Below, one piece after another: positions 44,705 through 53,216 of a DNA stretch of 64,000 nucleotides; positions within the stretch are counted from its first letter, which is position 1, and every line of letters starts with the position of its first letter. The DNA is from Maricaulis parjimensis. Lineage in GTDB: Bacteria > Pseudomonadota > Alphaproteobacteria > Caulobacterales > Maricaulaceae. The position numbers were made by a program, and so were the translations under genes. The notes beneath the pieces are model-generated. The model saw only the letters and a program-made list of their open reading frames with translations, had not been told where the DNA came from and did not search any database. The stretch covers positions 484,072 through 548,071 of the forward strand of contig NZ_JADOTT010000001.1 of the NCBI RefSeq assembly GCF_016817355.1, given 5' to 3'.

Positions 44705-45339
44705 GAGACTGGCTCCCATTCACCCAGAATTGTTCGCTTCAAAAGCATGGCGCCGATCTTGTCGGGAAAGCCTGTGCTCCCATAAAGGGGCTCAACACCG
44801 TCCGGATAGGCACAGATTTCGAAATTGAGCCGGCGCATCAGAGCCCGCCCTTCAGTCGATCGCGCGCGGGCATAAACCCGAACATCCGAATAGAAACCCC
44901 GCCATCCCACGAGCAATGCGCGCAGTGCAGCGGCTTGAGCATGCGGATTACGGCCTGCCAGGCCCCAAGAGAGCAGGGCAGCGGCCTTTTCTTCCAGGCC
45001 GCAAACCCAGTCTCGGCGCGCATTGGCAAAGCCGAATTCTCCGGCGAAAAGCGCGTCAACGCCTTTCTGGCTTAGCGGAATTGACGCGACAAAACCATCA
45101 GGGGTGCCATTCCAAATGCGCATGTGAAGGGAGCGTTTGGTCCAGTCCTGGACCCGCGCAATGTCATCGACACTCGCGATTTCACCATCGATCAACTCAT
45201 CGGCGAGCGTGTGAAACTCCTCGACGCGATCCATGGTCACAGGGACGAAATCCAAAGACCCGAAAGCCTGATCCAGTCTTTCCAGGGGAAATTGAAAGCC
45301 CGTGCGCACATCTCTAAGCTGCGCTTCGTGAGTCGCCAT
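44701..45339 (-). CDS. Unknown protein, first gene of the GNAT/isochorismatase-like trio
   Basis: 212 residues, no membrane segment, no family I recognise. The middle (GTPDGFVASIPLSQKGVDALFAGEF) and the later segment with RARSTEGRALMRRLNFEICAYPDG loosely recall the strand-helix layout of acetyltransferases, including the final 'LMRRLNFE' motif; a diverged GNAT fold is possible. It begins the three-gene unit whose members overlap by 4 bases. A perfect CtrA box lies 26 bases before its ATG, in the spacer shared with the LysR-type gene. Confidence 0.65.
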   Translation of the reverse strand: MATHEAQLRDVRTGFQFPLERLDQAFGSLDFVPVTMDRVEEFHTLADELIDGEIASVDDIARVQDWTKRSLHMRIWNGTPDGFVASIPLSQKGVDALFAGEFGFANARRDWVCGLEEKAAALLSWGLAGRNPHAQAAALRALLVGWRGFYSDVRVYARARSTEGRALMRRLNFEICAYPDGVEPLYGSTGFPDKIGAMLLKRTILGEWEPVS

Positions 45340-45364
45340 CTTCGGCCCTTACGCAAAAAAATAC

Positions 45365-45380
45365 TTAATGCTTCGTTAAC
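45365..45380. promoter_or_regulatory. Consensus CtrA box in the divergent spacer
   Basis: TTAA-TGCTTCG-TTAAC fits the full CtrA consensus TTAA-N7-TTAAC without mismatch. The spacer is only 78 bases long and serves both the unknown/GNAT/isochorismatase-like unit (minus strand) and the LysR-type gene (plus strand). Confidence 0.65.
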
Positions 45381-45417
45381 ACCGCGCAGCCTGCGCGCCT
45401 CTAGCAAAGTTGGAATA

Positions 45418-46410
45418 TTGGATAGTCCGGAATCAGGTAACGATCTTCGCCGTCACGTCTTTGACTGGGACGATCTGCAAATCTTCCACGCCGTCGCGAC
45501 CACGGGCTCGATGAGCGCTGCCGCGTCGGCCCTGGGCTGCCAGCAATCCACCGTGTCCAAGCGAATGCGGCAGCTGGAGAGCCGGTTGGGCAGCCAGCTG
45601 ATCGAACGCCGCGCGGCTGGCATTGTTCTCACGCCCGCCGGCGAAACGGCACTCGACTTCGTTCTCACCATGCAGCGCTCCGCGCAGCAGTTGGAGAACC
45701 AGGTCTCCGGACGGGACCGGGCCATGGAGGGTGAAGTTGTGCTGAGGGCGCCCGACGGGCTGTCGACCTATTGGCTCGCCCGACAGATGCCGGAATTCAT
45801 GCGGGTGAACCCGGCCATCGACGTCAAACTGGTCAGCGACCAGTCCCCGACGGTGGGTGATAATGCCGCACCCCTGTCGATAACTTTCGTGCCGGAAAAA
45901 GGCATGGACGTCCGGGCCAGTGAGCTCGGCTGCCTGCACTACATGCCCATGGCATCCCCTGACTTCATCAACACCTATGGGGCGCCACAATCACTGGCTG
46001 ACGTCATGCACCTACGTTTTCTTACGCTGGAGCAGTACGATAAGAAGCTAAATACATGGGGGATTCAGGCGAGTGCAGCCGATGCACTTATTAAATATTC
46101 ATTCCGCACAGATATTAGTTCGGTGCTATTTGAAACCATACGTTATGGCGGCGGCATCGCCATGGCGCCAACCTATCTGGCGCACCTGTACCCGGATGAG
46201 CTCGTCGTTCTCGACTATGAGTTCCATGAAAGCATCCGGTTCTGGCTGAAATACCAGCCGGGTAGTCATGAGGTTGGACGAGTGAAGTGCGTAGGCGACT
46301 GGATTGAAGAAGTGTTCAATCGTAAGAAAAACCCATGGTTTCGTGATGAATTCTGTCACCCGGGCGAGTTCTGCGACATAACTGTCATAAAACCACAACA
46401 ACGAGGATAA
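45418..46410 (+). CDS. LysR-type transcriptional regulator
   Basis: 330 residues from the proposed start. The HTH is clear: FDWDDLQIFHAVATTGSMSAAASALGCQQSTVSKRMRQLESRLGSQLIERR, followed by a type-2 periplasmic-binding-like effector domain (GEVVLRAPDGLSTYWLARQMPEF ... RYGGGIAMAPTYLAHLYPDE). The open frame runs back to 45124 inside the divergent gene without family similarity. There is no ATG near the HTH; TTG at 45418 is the closest plausible start and the ribosome site is weak. It is followed after 1 base by the XRE gene. Confidence 0.8.
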   Translation: MDSPESGNDLRRHVFDWDDLQIFHAVATTGSMSAAASALGCQQSTVSKRMRQLESRLGSQLIERRAAGIVLTPAGETALDFVLTMQRSAQQLENQVSGRDRAMEGEVVLRAPDGLSTYWLARQMPEFMRVNPAIDVKLVSDQSPTVGDNAAPLSITFVPEKGMDVRASELGCLHYMPMASPDFINTYGAPQSLADVMHLRFLTLEQYDKKLNTWGIQASAADALIKYSFRTDISSVLFETIRYGGGIAMAPTYLAHLYPDELVVLDYEFHESIRFWLKYQPGSHEVGRVKCVGDWIEEVFNRKKNPWFRDEFCHPGEFCDITVIKPQQRG

Positions 46411-46411
46411 T

Positions 46412-46798
46412 ATGAGCGCTAGGGGCCCAACGAGTATCGACCAGCATGTTGGCGCGCGGCTTCGTCTGCGGCGCAGCCTGCTGGAAATGAGCCAGTCCGA
46501 GCTTGGAGAGAAGCTGGGCGTGACTTTCCAGCAAGTCCAGAAATACGAGCGCGGCACCAACCGTATCGGTGCCAGCCGGCTGTTCCATGTCGCGAAAGTG
46601 ATGGAAGTCCCGGTCTCCTATTTCTTCGAAGGCTTGGAAGAAGACGGCTCTTCCGAGCTCAAGGGCACCGACTCCGATACGCTCTACGATTTCATTGCCT
46701 CGCCCGACGGCCTGGCACTGGCTTCCGCCTTTTCCGCGATCAAGGACCAAACGGTCCGACGACGCGTGATCGACCTTCTCCGGTCGCTCGCTGACTGA
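46412..46798 (+). CDS. XRE-family transcriptional regulator
   Basis: 128 residues. The HTH (VGARLRLRRSLLEMSQSELGEKLGVTFQQVQKYERGTNRIGASRLFHVAKVMEVPVSYFF) occupies residues ~13-71, and the C-terminal helix ends RRRVIDLLRSLAD. This is the common alphaproteobacterial small XRE form related to PraR/SinR-like regulators. GAGG lies 6 bases before the ATG. It is separated by one base from the LysR-type gene, so both are probably on one transcript, and it is followed by a strong terminator. Confidence 0.9.
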   Translation: MSARGPTSIDQHVGARLRLRRSLLEMSQSELGEKLGVTFQQVQKYERGTNRIGASRLFHVAKVMEVPVSYFFEGLEEDGSSELKGTDSDTLYDFIASPDGLALASAFSAIKDQTVRRRVIDLLRSLAD

Positions 46799-46802
46799 CA
46801 AA

Positions 46803-46830
46803 ACGCCCGGCCCTGCGCCGGGCGTTTTTC
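46803..46830 (+). terminator. Rho-independent terminator after the XRE gene
   Basis: ACGCCCGGC and GCCGGGCGT form a 9-base stem with a short loop and are followed by TTTTTC. It lies 5 bases after the XRE stop. Confidence 0.85.
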
Positions 46831-46954
46831 ATTTGGGTTTCCAATCAATGAGATTTCCCGGGCGCCCCATGCCCGGCTGACCGCGTTGTCCCGTTGCGCT
46901 TGCGCCAACATCGCGCAACAGTCTGCAAATCATTCGGAAACCCATTTGCCCGTC

Positions 46955-48019
46955 ATGCCAAAACCCAAACTCCTCCTGCACATTGGCCATTCCAAATGTG
47001 GCAGCACGACCATTCAGCGCACGCTCCTGGCCAACCAGGATCAGCTGAAGGAGCAGAAGGTTTTTCTGTACGGCCGCGATCTGAGCTCATCCCGCGAAGG
47101 ATCGGTCAAAGGCATGCCAAATGCTGTGCTGAACGATGCAGAGCACTGGAAAACGGCGGCGGAACAAGTGGCGAGCGTGGTCGAACAGGCTGGCGAGAAC
47201 GATACCTACATCCTGTCCGCCGAAATCCTGTGCCAGCCCCGGATGGCCGGTTTCGTGGCACACCTGACTGAGTATTTTGACAGCCGGATCATCCATTACA
47301 TCCGGCCACAAACCGACTGGTGCTATTCCGCCTGGAAACAGTGGCAGGTCAAACGCGGGCTCAAACTGCAAGAATGGGTCGATCATTGTTCCGGCAATCA
47401 CCTTCCCGCTTTCTGGCAGGCTTGGGAAAACTACCGGGACACGGGTTTCACACCAGACTCCTACTCGATGCGAATCCTGAACCGGGCCTTTCTCCACGAG
47501 GGCGATCTGATTGCCGATTTCTGTCAATGGGCCGGCCTCGACCCGACCGGCTGGACACGCCCGGTTGAACAGTCCAACCCCAATGTCGATCACGCCTTGC
47601 TGGAAGTCTTCCGTGCGTCGGAATCCATCTTCTCAAACTCGCGCGATAACCGGGCCTTTGACTGGGCGGTCAAGCGCCTGCCCGAGGAAGTGGTCAAACG
47701 GCGCGGTGGCCTCACGGCGGCCCAGGAACAGCAGATCCTCAGCGCCCACCAAGTCCACAACACCGAGATTTGTGCCCAATTCTTCAGCGAGAGAGCCGAA
47801 GATTTCTGGTCCCTGTTCAGCGCGCGCAAAACCGAAAGCGAGGACACGCTCCCAGAGGACCAGCTTCGCATCCAACAGCTCGAAACCGAGCTGGAAGGTT
47901 TGCGGCGCGTGGTCGGCTATCTGATCAACGTAATGGTCGAGCAGGACAAAAGCCTGCCGTCGCAAGCCATCATGGAAGCCGCCGTCAAGCAATGGCGCGA
48001 GACGCAAGGCATCAAATAG
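46955..48019 (+). CDS. Sulfotransferase-like protein
   Basis: 354 residues. The N-terminus KLLLHIGHSKCGSTTIQRTLLANQD has the layout of the 5'-phosphosulfate loop of PAPS-dependent sulfotransferases (GxxKxGST), and SRIIHYIRPQTDWCYSAWKQW resembles the 3'-phosphate-binding region with its Arg and later Ser. A C-terminal Glu-rich coiled coil (about 295-335) is present. The donor and acceptor are unknown; surface glycan is a plausible acceptor. The ATG at 46955 was chosen because the fold begins there; the frame extends 23 codons back. It stands alone between the XRE terminator and a tRNA on the opposite strand. Confidence 0.6.
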   Translation: MPKPKLLLHIGHSKCGSTTIQRTLLANQDQLKEQKVFLYGRDLSSSREGSVKGMPNAVLNDAEHWKTAAEQVASVVEQAGENDTYILSAEILCQPRMAGFVAHLTEYFDSRIIHYIRPQTDWCYSAWKQWQVKRGLKLQEWVDHCSGNHLPAFWQAWENYRDTGFTPDSYSMRILNRAFLHEGDLIADFCQWAGLDPTGWTRPVEQSNPNVDHALLEVFRASESIFSNSRDNRAFDWAVKRLPEEVVKRRGGLTAAQEQQILSAHQVHNTEICAQFFSERAEDFWSLFSARKTESEDTLPEDQLRIQQLETELEGLRRVVGYLINVMVEQDKSLPSQAIMEAAVKQWRETQGIK

Positions 48020-48060
48020 CGCAAGACGCTGATTTCAAATCCATTGTCCGGGAGAGGAAA

Positions 48061-48135
48061 TGGAGCGGGCGATGAGATTCGAACTCACGACATTCACCTT
48101 GGCAAGGTGACGCTCTACCCCTGAGCTACGCCCGC
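48061..48135 (-). tRNA. tRNA-Gly (GCC)
   Basis: On the minus strand the sequence folds as a tRNA: acceptor stem GCGGGCG/CGCCCGC, D arm GCTC-AGGGGTA-GAGC, anticodon loop TTGCCAA (anticodon GCC), T arm with GTTCGAATC, discriminator T and encoded CCA (48063-48061). It reads glycine GGC/GGU codons. The short minus-strand ORF across it is spurious. Confidence 0.97.
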
Positions 48136-48173
48136 TCACGATGTGCGGGGCTGGGCCCCGCCGGGGAGCGGGG

Positions 48174-48202
48174 TATATCGCGCAAACGCCGGATAATTGC
48201 AA
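48174..48202 (-). promoter_or_regulatory. tRNA-Gly promoter TTGCAA-N17-GATATA
   Basis: On the minus strand TTGCAA (48202-48197) and GATATA (48179-48174) are spaced 17 bases. A GC-rich discriminator follows, typical of stringently controlled stable-RNA promoters, and transcription would start about 32 bases before the tRNA. Confidence 0.55.
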
Positions 48203-48255
48203 GCACCTGATTCCGTCCTCTTGCATATGAAGCTGCAGCAGGCTTCAACACCCTC

Positions 48256-48777
48256 ATGCCTGCCACCCGACACGACCTCTTCGACCGCCTCGATCAGCTG
48301 GGAATTCCGCATTCCACAGTGGATCATCCGCCTGTCTTCACCGTTGCAGAGGGCGACGCCATCAAGGCGGAAATGCCGGGCGGGCACACCAAGAACCTCT
48401 TCCTCGACGACAAGAAGGGCAATCTCGTCCTGATCTCGGCCTTGGGTGAGACCCAGATCCGGATCAACAGGCTTCACCGGCATCTGGGCTGCGCACGGTT
48501 TTCCTTCGGCAAGGAAGAGCCGATGTTTGACGTGCTGGGCGTACGGCCCGGCTCGGTGACCGCCTTCGCGCTGATCAACGACACCGCCAAACGGGTCCGC
48601 TTCATCCTGGACGCTGCGCTGACACGGTACGACCCGGTCAATTTCCACCCGCTCAGCAATGATGCGACCACGGCGGTCAGCTGCGCTGACCTGATCCGTT
48701 TTGCCGAAGACACCGGACATGAGGTCGAGATCTTCGACTTCTCATCCCTGCTGGACGAGGCTGACGCGGCGCAGTGA
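48256..48777 (+). CDS. Prolyl-tRNA editing protein (YbaK/ProX family)
   Basis: 173 residues of the trans-editing deacylase family that removes mischarged alanine or cysteine from tRNA-Pro. The N-terminal helix [43 protein letters not shown] (catalytic Lys region), [23 protein letters not shown] and [15 protein letters not shown] match the ProX/PrdX form. The start has no strong ribosome site. It is followed by cnoX 61 bases downstream. Confidence 0.88.
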   Translation: MPATRHDLFDRLDQLGIPHSTVDHPPVFTVAEGDAIKAEMPGGHTKNLFLDDKKGNLVLISALGETQIRINRLHRHLGCARFSFGKEEPMFDVLGVRPGSVTAFALINDTAKRVRFILDAALTRYDPVNFHPLSNDATTAVSCADLIRFAEDTGHEVEIFDFSSLLDEADAAQ

Positions 48778-48838
48778 CGCCTTGCATCGAGCGCGCAGGA
48801 CGTCCAACTAGAGTGAAGACAATGCAAGGAAGACCCCG

Positions 48839-49753
48839 ATGACCCTGTTCACTGGTTCCGAAAACGACGCGCCCGCTGGCGATCTCGTCAAGGATTCCAC
48901 CGATCAATCCTTCATGGCGGACGTCGTTGAACCGTCGCGCGAAGTCCCGGTCATCGTCGATTTCTGGGCCCCTTGGTGCGGCCCCTGCCGCCAGCTGGGT
49001 CCGGTGATCGAGAAAGCCGTGCTAGATGCCGGCGGCGAAGTGAAACTGGTCAAGATCAATATCGACGAGAATCCGGGCATCGCCCAGCAATTGCGCGTCC
49101 AGTCCATCCCGGCGGTCTTCGCCTTCAAGGACGGACAGCCGGTTGATGGTTTCATGGGGGCCCTGCCGGAAAGCCAGATCAAGGATTTCATCCAGCGCAT
49201 CTCGGGCAAGGGGCCGGGTGAAGCCGAGCTCAAGGCGATGGTCGATCGCGGTATGGCCGCGCTGGAATCCGGTGATCTGGGTGGTGCATCCCAGGATTTT
49301 GCCGGCGTGCTGCAGGCCGACCCCGGCCATGCCGCCGCGCTGGCCGGTCTGGCGCGTGTCTGGCTGAAGAATGGGGATACGGACAAGGCCCGTGAAATCC
49401 TGGCCCATGTTCCCGAAGACCGCGCGGATGACCCGGCTGTGGTCGGTGCCCGCACTGCGCTGGACCTGGCGTCCGGCGAACCGGGTGACGATGCCGAAAC
49501 CGCGGCCCTGCGCGGCAAGGTCAGCAGCGACCCGTCCGATCTGCAGGCGCGCTATGATCTGGCCGAAGCCCTGGTCGCCAGCGGCGATCACGCCGGGGCC
49601 GTGGACCAGCTGATCGCCATCACGGCGCTGGACCGCGAATGGAATGACCAGGCTGCCCGCACCCTGCTCCTGAAAGTCTTTGAGGCCGCCGGCCCGATGA
49701 GCGATGTGGCCAAGGATGGCCGCCGCCGGCTCTCCTCCATCCTGTTCTCGTAA
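48839..49753 (+). CDS. cnoX: Thioredoxin-TPR chaperedoxin CnoX (YbbN family)
   Basis: 304 residues: a thioredoxin domain (about 20-130) with [14 protein letters not shown] and a C-terminal half of TPR-like helices (about 145-300, [35 protein letters not shown]). In E. coli the equivalent has lost the first Cys and is redox-inactive, whereas here WCGPC is intact, as in the active oxidoreductase described from Caulobacter. It is a holdase that protects proteins from oxidation. Co-directional with Trm112, DUF971 and an oxidoreductase. Confidence 0.92.
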   Translation: MTLFTGSENDAPAGDLVKDSTDQSFMADVVEPSREVPVIVDFWAPWCGPCRQLGPVIEKAVLDAGGEVKLVKINIDENPGIAQQLRVQSIPAVFAFKDGQPVDGFMGALPESQIKDFIQRISGKGPGEAELKAMVDRGMAALESGDLGGASQDFAGVLQADPGHAAALAGLARVWLKNGDTDKAREILAHVPEDRADDPAVVGARTALDLASGEPGDDAETAALRGKVSSDPSDLQARYDLAEALVASGDHAGAVDQLIAITALDREWNDQAARTLLLKVFEAAGPMSDVAKDGRRRLSSILFS

Positions 49754-49764
49754 GGAAGTCACCG

Positions 49765-49962
49765 ATGAGCGAAGCGCAAACCCCGCGTGAGGTCGACCCG
49801 AAACTGCTGGAAATCCTGGTCTGCCCGGTGACCCGCGGCCCCCTGACCTATGATCGCGACGCCCAGGAACTGGTCTCAGAGGGGGCCGGTCTGGCCTATC
49901 CCATCCGGGACGGCATTCCGATCATGCTGCCCGACGAAGCCCGCACACTGGAAGACAGCTGA
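49765..49962 (+). CDS. Trm112 family protein
   Basis: 65 residues with [44 protein letters not shown], the zinc-ribbon-like fold of Trm112/YcaR. One Cys of the usual four remains (Cys in LVCPV). Trm112 partners activate methyltransferases in eukaryotes and archaea; the bacterial role is undefined. GGAAG precedes the ATG; 11 bases after cnoX. Confidence 0.9.
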   Translation: MSEAQTPREVDPKLLEILVCPVTRGPLTYDRDAQELVSEGAGLAYPIRDGIPIMLPDEARTLEDS

Positions 49963-49963
49963 G

Positions 49964-50266
49964 ATGAGCCGCCCCTGGCCCTCCGAACTGGTCTTTTCGG
50001 CCGGCAAGCGTGCGCTCGACATTCGGTTTGACGACGGACGCGACATGTCCATCCCCTTCGAGACACTGCGCGTGGAAAGCCCCAGCGCAGAAGTTCAGGG
50101 CCATGGGCCCGGGCAGAAGAAGACCATCACCGGCAAGCAGGATGTCCGCGTCACGGCCGCCGAGCCCGTCGGACGCTATGCCGTTCGCCTGGTCTTTGAC
50201 GACGGACATGACAGCGGCATTTTCACCTGGGACTATCTCTATGCGCTGGGCGAAAGCGCGGCGTGA
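49964..50266 (+). CDS. DUF971 domain protein
   Basis: 100 residues with LDIRFDDGRDMSIPFETLRVESPSAEVQGHG and the C-terminal YAVRLVFDDGHDSGIFTWDYLYALG. This is the DUF971 fold, also found at the N-terminus of gamma-butyrobetaine hydroxylase and linked to iron-sulfur metabolism. The ATG sits one base after the Trm112 stop. Function unknown. It overlaps the next gene (GTGA). Confidence 0.88.
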   Translation: MSRPWPSELVFSAGKRALDIRFDDGRDMSIPFETLRVESPSAEVQGHGPGQKKTITGKQDVRVTAAEPVGRYAVRLVFDDGHDSGIFTWDYLYALGESAA

Positions 50267-51270
50267 CCGGCGATGCGGCCTGCACCCCCATCCGCTGGGG
50301 CATGATCGGCTGCGGTGACGTCACCGAACGCAAAAGTGGACCCGCCTATCGGCTCGCCGAAGGGTCTGAACTGACGGGCGTGTTCACCCGGCGTGCCGAA
50401 CAGGCCAGGGACTATGCCCGCCGCCATGGCGTGCCGCGTGTTTTCGACAGCGCCGAGGCCCTGATCCGCGACCCGGACATTGACGCCGTCTACATCGCCA
50501 CGCCGCCCTCCAGTCATGCGGCCTACGCCCGCATGGTGGCCGCTGCCGGCAAGCCCTGCTGCGTCGAAAAACCCATGGCTTTGACCGAGGCCGAGGCCCG
50601 GGACATGAACGCCGCCTTCCTCACGGCCGGCAAACCCCTCTTCATCGCCTATTATCGCCGCTGCCTGCCGCGTTTCGAACAGGTGCGAAACTGGTTGCAG
50701 GGCGGATGTATCGGCGATGTCCGGCAGATTCACTGGACACTGACCCGGCCGCTCGATCCCCACACTATCGCGACCAACCGGCCCTGGCGGGTGGACGCCG
50801 ATGAAGCCCCCGGCGGCTATTTCGACGATCTCGCCGGCCATGGGCTGGACCTGTTTGACCATTGGCTCGGTCCGATCCGGCACGTCGCCGGATATACCGC
50901 GAATCTGGCCGGGCAGCACCAAGTTCCCGACACGTTTTCGGCGAGCTGGCAGCATGAGTCCGGTGTCACCGGCACTGCCTGCTGGAATTTCGCGAGCTTC
51001 GACCGGACCGATCGCGTGGACATCACCGGCAGTGAAGGCCGTATCCAGACCGCCATTTTTGATGACGCCCCCTTGGAGCTGGAAACCAGGAATGGCCTGA
51101 AAACGCTGGACATCGCCCATCCCGACCCGATCCAGCTGCCGCATGTGGACGCCATGATCACCCAGTTGCAGGGTGGCCAAGCGCATCCCTCCACCGGCCT
51201 GTCCGCGCTGCGTACGGCCCGGGTCTGCGAAGCCATCCTGACAGGAGACAGTGCCGCCAAATCCTCGTAG
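50263..51270 (+). CDS. Gfo/Idh/MocA-family oxidoreductase
   Basis: 335 residues. The NAD(P) Rossmann domain begins WGMIGCGDVTERKSGPAY, with DIDAVYIATPPSSHAAY and EKPMALTEAEA; the C-terminal half is the alpha/beta substrate domain with GGYFDDLAGHGLDLFDHWLG. It probably oxidises a sugar or cyclitol; the substrate is not clear. GTG start coupled by a 4-base overlap with DUF971. Confidence 0.85.
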   Translation: MTGDAACTPIRWGMIGCGDVTERKSGPAYRLAEGSELTGVFTRRAEQARDYARRHGVPRVFDSAEALIRDPDIDAVYIATPPSSHAAYARMVAAAGKPCCVEKPMALTEAEARDMNAAFLTAGKPLFIAYYRRCLPRFEQVRNWLQGGCIGDVRQIHWTLTRPLDPHTIATNRPWRVDADEAPGGYFDDLAGHGLDLFDHWLGPIRHVAGYTANLAGQHQVPDTFSASWQHESGVTGTACWNFASFDRTDRVDITGSEGRIQTAIFDDAPLELETRNGLKTLDIAHPDPIQLPHVDAMITQLQGGQAHPSTGLSALRTARVCEAILTGDSAAKSS

Positions 51271-51299
51271 TCTTTCGACAACACCGAGGAGATTCCGAC

Positions 51300-51827
51300 A
51301 TGGTCCGCACTGTTCTCACCACGCTGACTTCACTCGCCCTGGCAGGTCTGGCTGCAAGCGCAGCGCAAGCCGGTCCCGATAATTTCGGCCCCGGCCCGGT
51401 CATTCCTGATTTCGGCCCCATCGCCATGATCGAGAACCATCTTCCCATTCCCGAGGGCCAGGTCTTCCGGATCAGTTTCGACACGGCCACGGGCGCAGAC
51501 GAGGATGCCCTCAATTCAACGCTGACCGGTGCAGCCCGCTTCATCAACATGCATGCCGCCGCAGGTGTCCCGGTGGAGAACATCCAGCTCGCGATTGTGG
51601 TTCATGGCGGGGCGATGCGGGATGTCAGCACGGAGACGGCCGGCACCAATGCAGCGCTGGTTGCGGCTTTGGTGGAACAGGGCGTCCAGATCATCGTCTG
51701 CGGCCAAAGTGCTGCCTGGTACGACATTTCCAATGAGGATCTCCTGCCCGGCGTCGACATGGCTCTGTCCGCCATGACAGCGCACGCCCTGTTGCAGGCG
51801 GACGGCTATTCCCTGAACCCGTTCTGA
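51300..51827 (+). CDS. Periplasmic DsrE-like protein
   Basis: 175 residues with a signal peptide (cleavage after AAQA, ~residue 24) and a DsrE/DsrF-like fold: GAARFINMHAAAGVPVENIQLAIVVHGGA and EQGVQIIVCGQSAAWYDISNEDLLPGVDMALSAMTAHALLQADGY. One Cys is in the position used by sulfur-relay proteins. It is exported, so a role in periplasmic sulfur or redox handling is plausible. Convergent with the UbiH-family gene 4 bases away. Confidence 0.8.
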   Translation: MVRTVLTTLTSLALAGLAASAAQAGPDNFGPGPVIPDFGPIAMIENHLPIPEGQVFRISFDTATGADEDALNSTLTGAARFINMHAAAGVPVENIQLAIVVHGGAMRDVSTETAGTNAALVAALVEQGVQIIVCGQSAAWYDISNEDLLPGVDMALSAMTAHALLQADGYSLNPF

Positions 51828-51831
51828 TCCG

Positions 51832-53106
51832 TCAGGCCGCGTCCAGACGCTCACCCTTCAGCAGACGCGGCGGATCACCCGTCTCTCCTCCAGCCTGGCG
51901 CATGAAGAAGCGCCGGGCCGGCGGGATTTTGTCGACCAGGGACAGGCCGAGACCGCGGATCTGCCGCAATGGCTCGAAATCGTTTGAGAACAGGCGGTTG
52001 AACACATCGGTCCCCAGCGCCAGTGTCGCGCTGTCGAAACGGCGCCAGTCGGCATAGCGCTGCAGCGTCGTCGGAGCGCCGATATCCAGGCCGACGCGCC
52101 GGGCCTCACCACAGACTTCGGCCAAAGCGGCGGCATCCCGTATGCCCAGATTGAATCCCTGTCCGGCCAGCGGGTGGATCCCGCGCGCGGCATCACCGAC
52201 GAAGGCGATCCGGTCATCCAGAAAGCGTTCCGACATGGACAGGCTGAGCGGATAGGTGAAACGCGGGCCTTCCGGTCTTACATCGCCCAGGAAATCGCCG
52301 AACCGCGCTTCCAGTTCTTCCTGGAAGACATCATCGGACGCCTCTTTCAGCGCATCAGCAACCCGGTCCGGTTCTGTCCAGACAAGCGAAGACCGATTGT
52401 CCGGCAAGGGCAGAATGGCAAACGGTCCGGACGGCAGGAAATATTCATAGGCGGTGCCATTATGCGGTTCCGCATGACGCACCGTCGCGACCAGGCCTTT
52501 CTGGCCGTATCGCCAGCCCGCTGTGCGAATCTTCGCCTGCTTGCGAACCCGCGAGAACTTGCCGTCACAGGCGACCAGAAGCTTGCCGCTCAGGCGCCGC
52601 CCGTCTTCCAGAACGAGGTCAATGCCGCCGGTTCGGTGTTCATAATGATCGGCCCGGGCCGGCGCCACGATTGTGATGCCCGGCTTGGCCTTCAGCGCCT
52701 TGACCAGGGCCTGGCGCGAATGCCGGTTCTCCGCCATCCAGCCCAGCGGCTCGCCATCCGGACCAGGCGAGATTTCCTCGCGATCGAAATGCAGCGTGTG
52801 CGGCCCCGGGCCACCCGGTCGAGTCCCGCCATAAGGGCGGCCATCACACACCAAAATGTGCTCGATCCGCTGGGCATGCTCTCGCAGATGATCCGCCACA
52901 CCCAAGGCCTCAAACATGCGCCAGGACGTGTAGGCCAGCGCGGAGGCCCGGCCATCGAATTCAGGAGCCAGCTGGTCGGACATTTCCAGCGCATCGACCA
53001 CGGCCACGGACAGGCCGGCCTGCTCAAGCGCCAAGGCCAAAGTCATGCCTGCCAGACCGCCGCCGGCGATCACGACATCGCCATCAAAGAATGCTTTGTT
53101 TGCCAT
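51832..53106 (-). CDS. UbiH/UbiF/COQ6-family FAD-dependent hydroxylase
   Basis: 424 residues of a class A flavin monooxygenase: GxGxxG motif VVIAGGGLAGMTLALALEQAGLSV, the DG motif near LLVACDGKFSRVRK, and FVGDAARGIHPLAGQGFNLGIRDAAALAEV, typical of ubiquinone-ring hydroxylases. It probably adds one hydroxyl in ubiquinone synthesis; which position is not predictable. ATG at 53106 preferred to the frame start at 53118. Divergent from ftsK across 110 bases. Confidence 0.9.
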   Translation of the reverse strand: MANKAFFDGDVVIAGGGLAGMTLALALEQAGLSVAVVDALEMSDQLAPEFDGRASALAYTSWRMFEALGVADHLREHAQRIEHILVCDGRPYGGTRPGGPGPHTLHFDREEISPGPDGEPLGWMAENRHSRQALVKALKAKPGITIVAPARADHYEHRTGGIDLVLEDGRRLSGKLLVACDGKFSRVRKQAKIRTAGWRYGQKGLVATVRHAEPHNGTAYEYFLPSGPFAILPLPDNRSSLVWTEPDRVADALKEASDDVFQEELEARFGDFLGDVRPEGPRFTYPLSLSMSERFLDDRIAFVGDAARGIHPLAGQGFNLGIRDAAALAEVCGEARRVGLDIGAPTTLQRYADWRRFDSATLALGTDVFNRLFSNDFEPLRQIRGLGLSLVDKIPPARRFFMRQAGGETGDPPRLLKGERLDAA

Positions 53107-53167
53107 GAGCGGCAACATACGGGGTTTGAGCCGGGAGAAAAGCGGACACTGCGCCGCAGCTGCGGCG

Positions 53168-53183
53168 TTAAGCTTTGTTTACC
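53168..53183. promoter_or_regulatory. CtrA-like box upstream of ftsK
   Basis: TTAA-N7-TTACC differs from TTAA-N7-TTAAC by one base. It ends 34 bases before the ftsK start, in the spacer shared with the divergent UbiH-family gene. Confidence 0.4.
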
Positions 53184-53216
53184 CTGCGGGAAGACTTGGG
53201 GGAGTAGTGAGAAGAT

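Noticed and set aside
46955-48135. Genomic island at tRNA-Gly
   Set aside because: No integrase, no repeat of the tRNA 3' end seen by eye, and the flanking genes are ordinary chromosomal ones.
48035-48226. 63-codon minus-strand ORF
   Set aside because: It is a read-through of the tRNA-Gly gene; the product is a typical tRNA-derived artefact.
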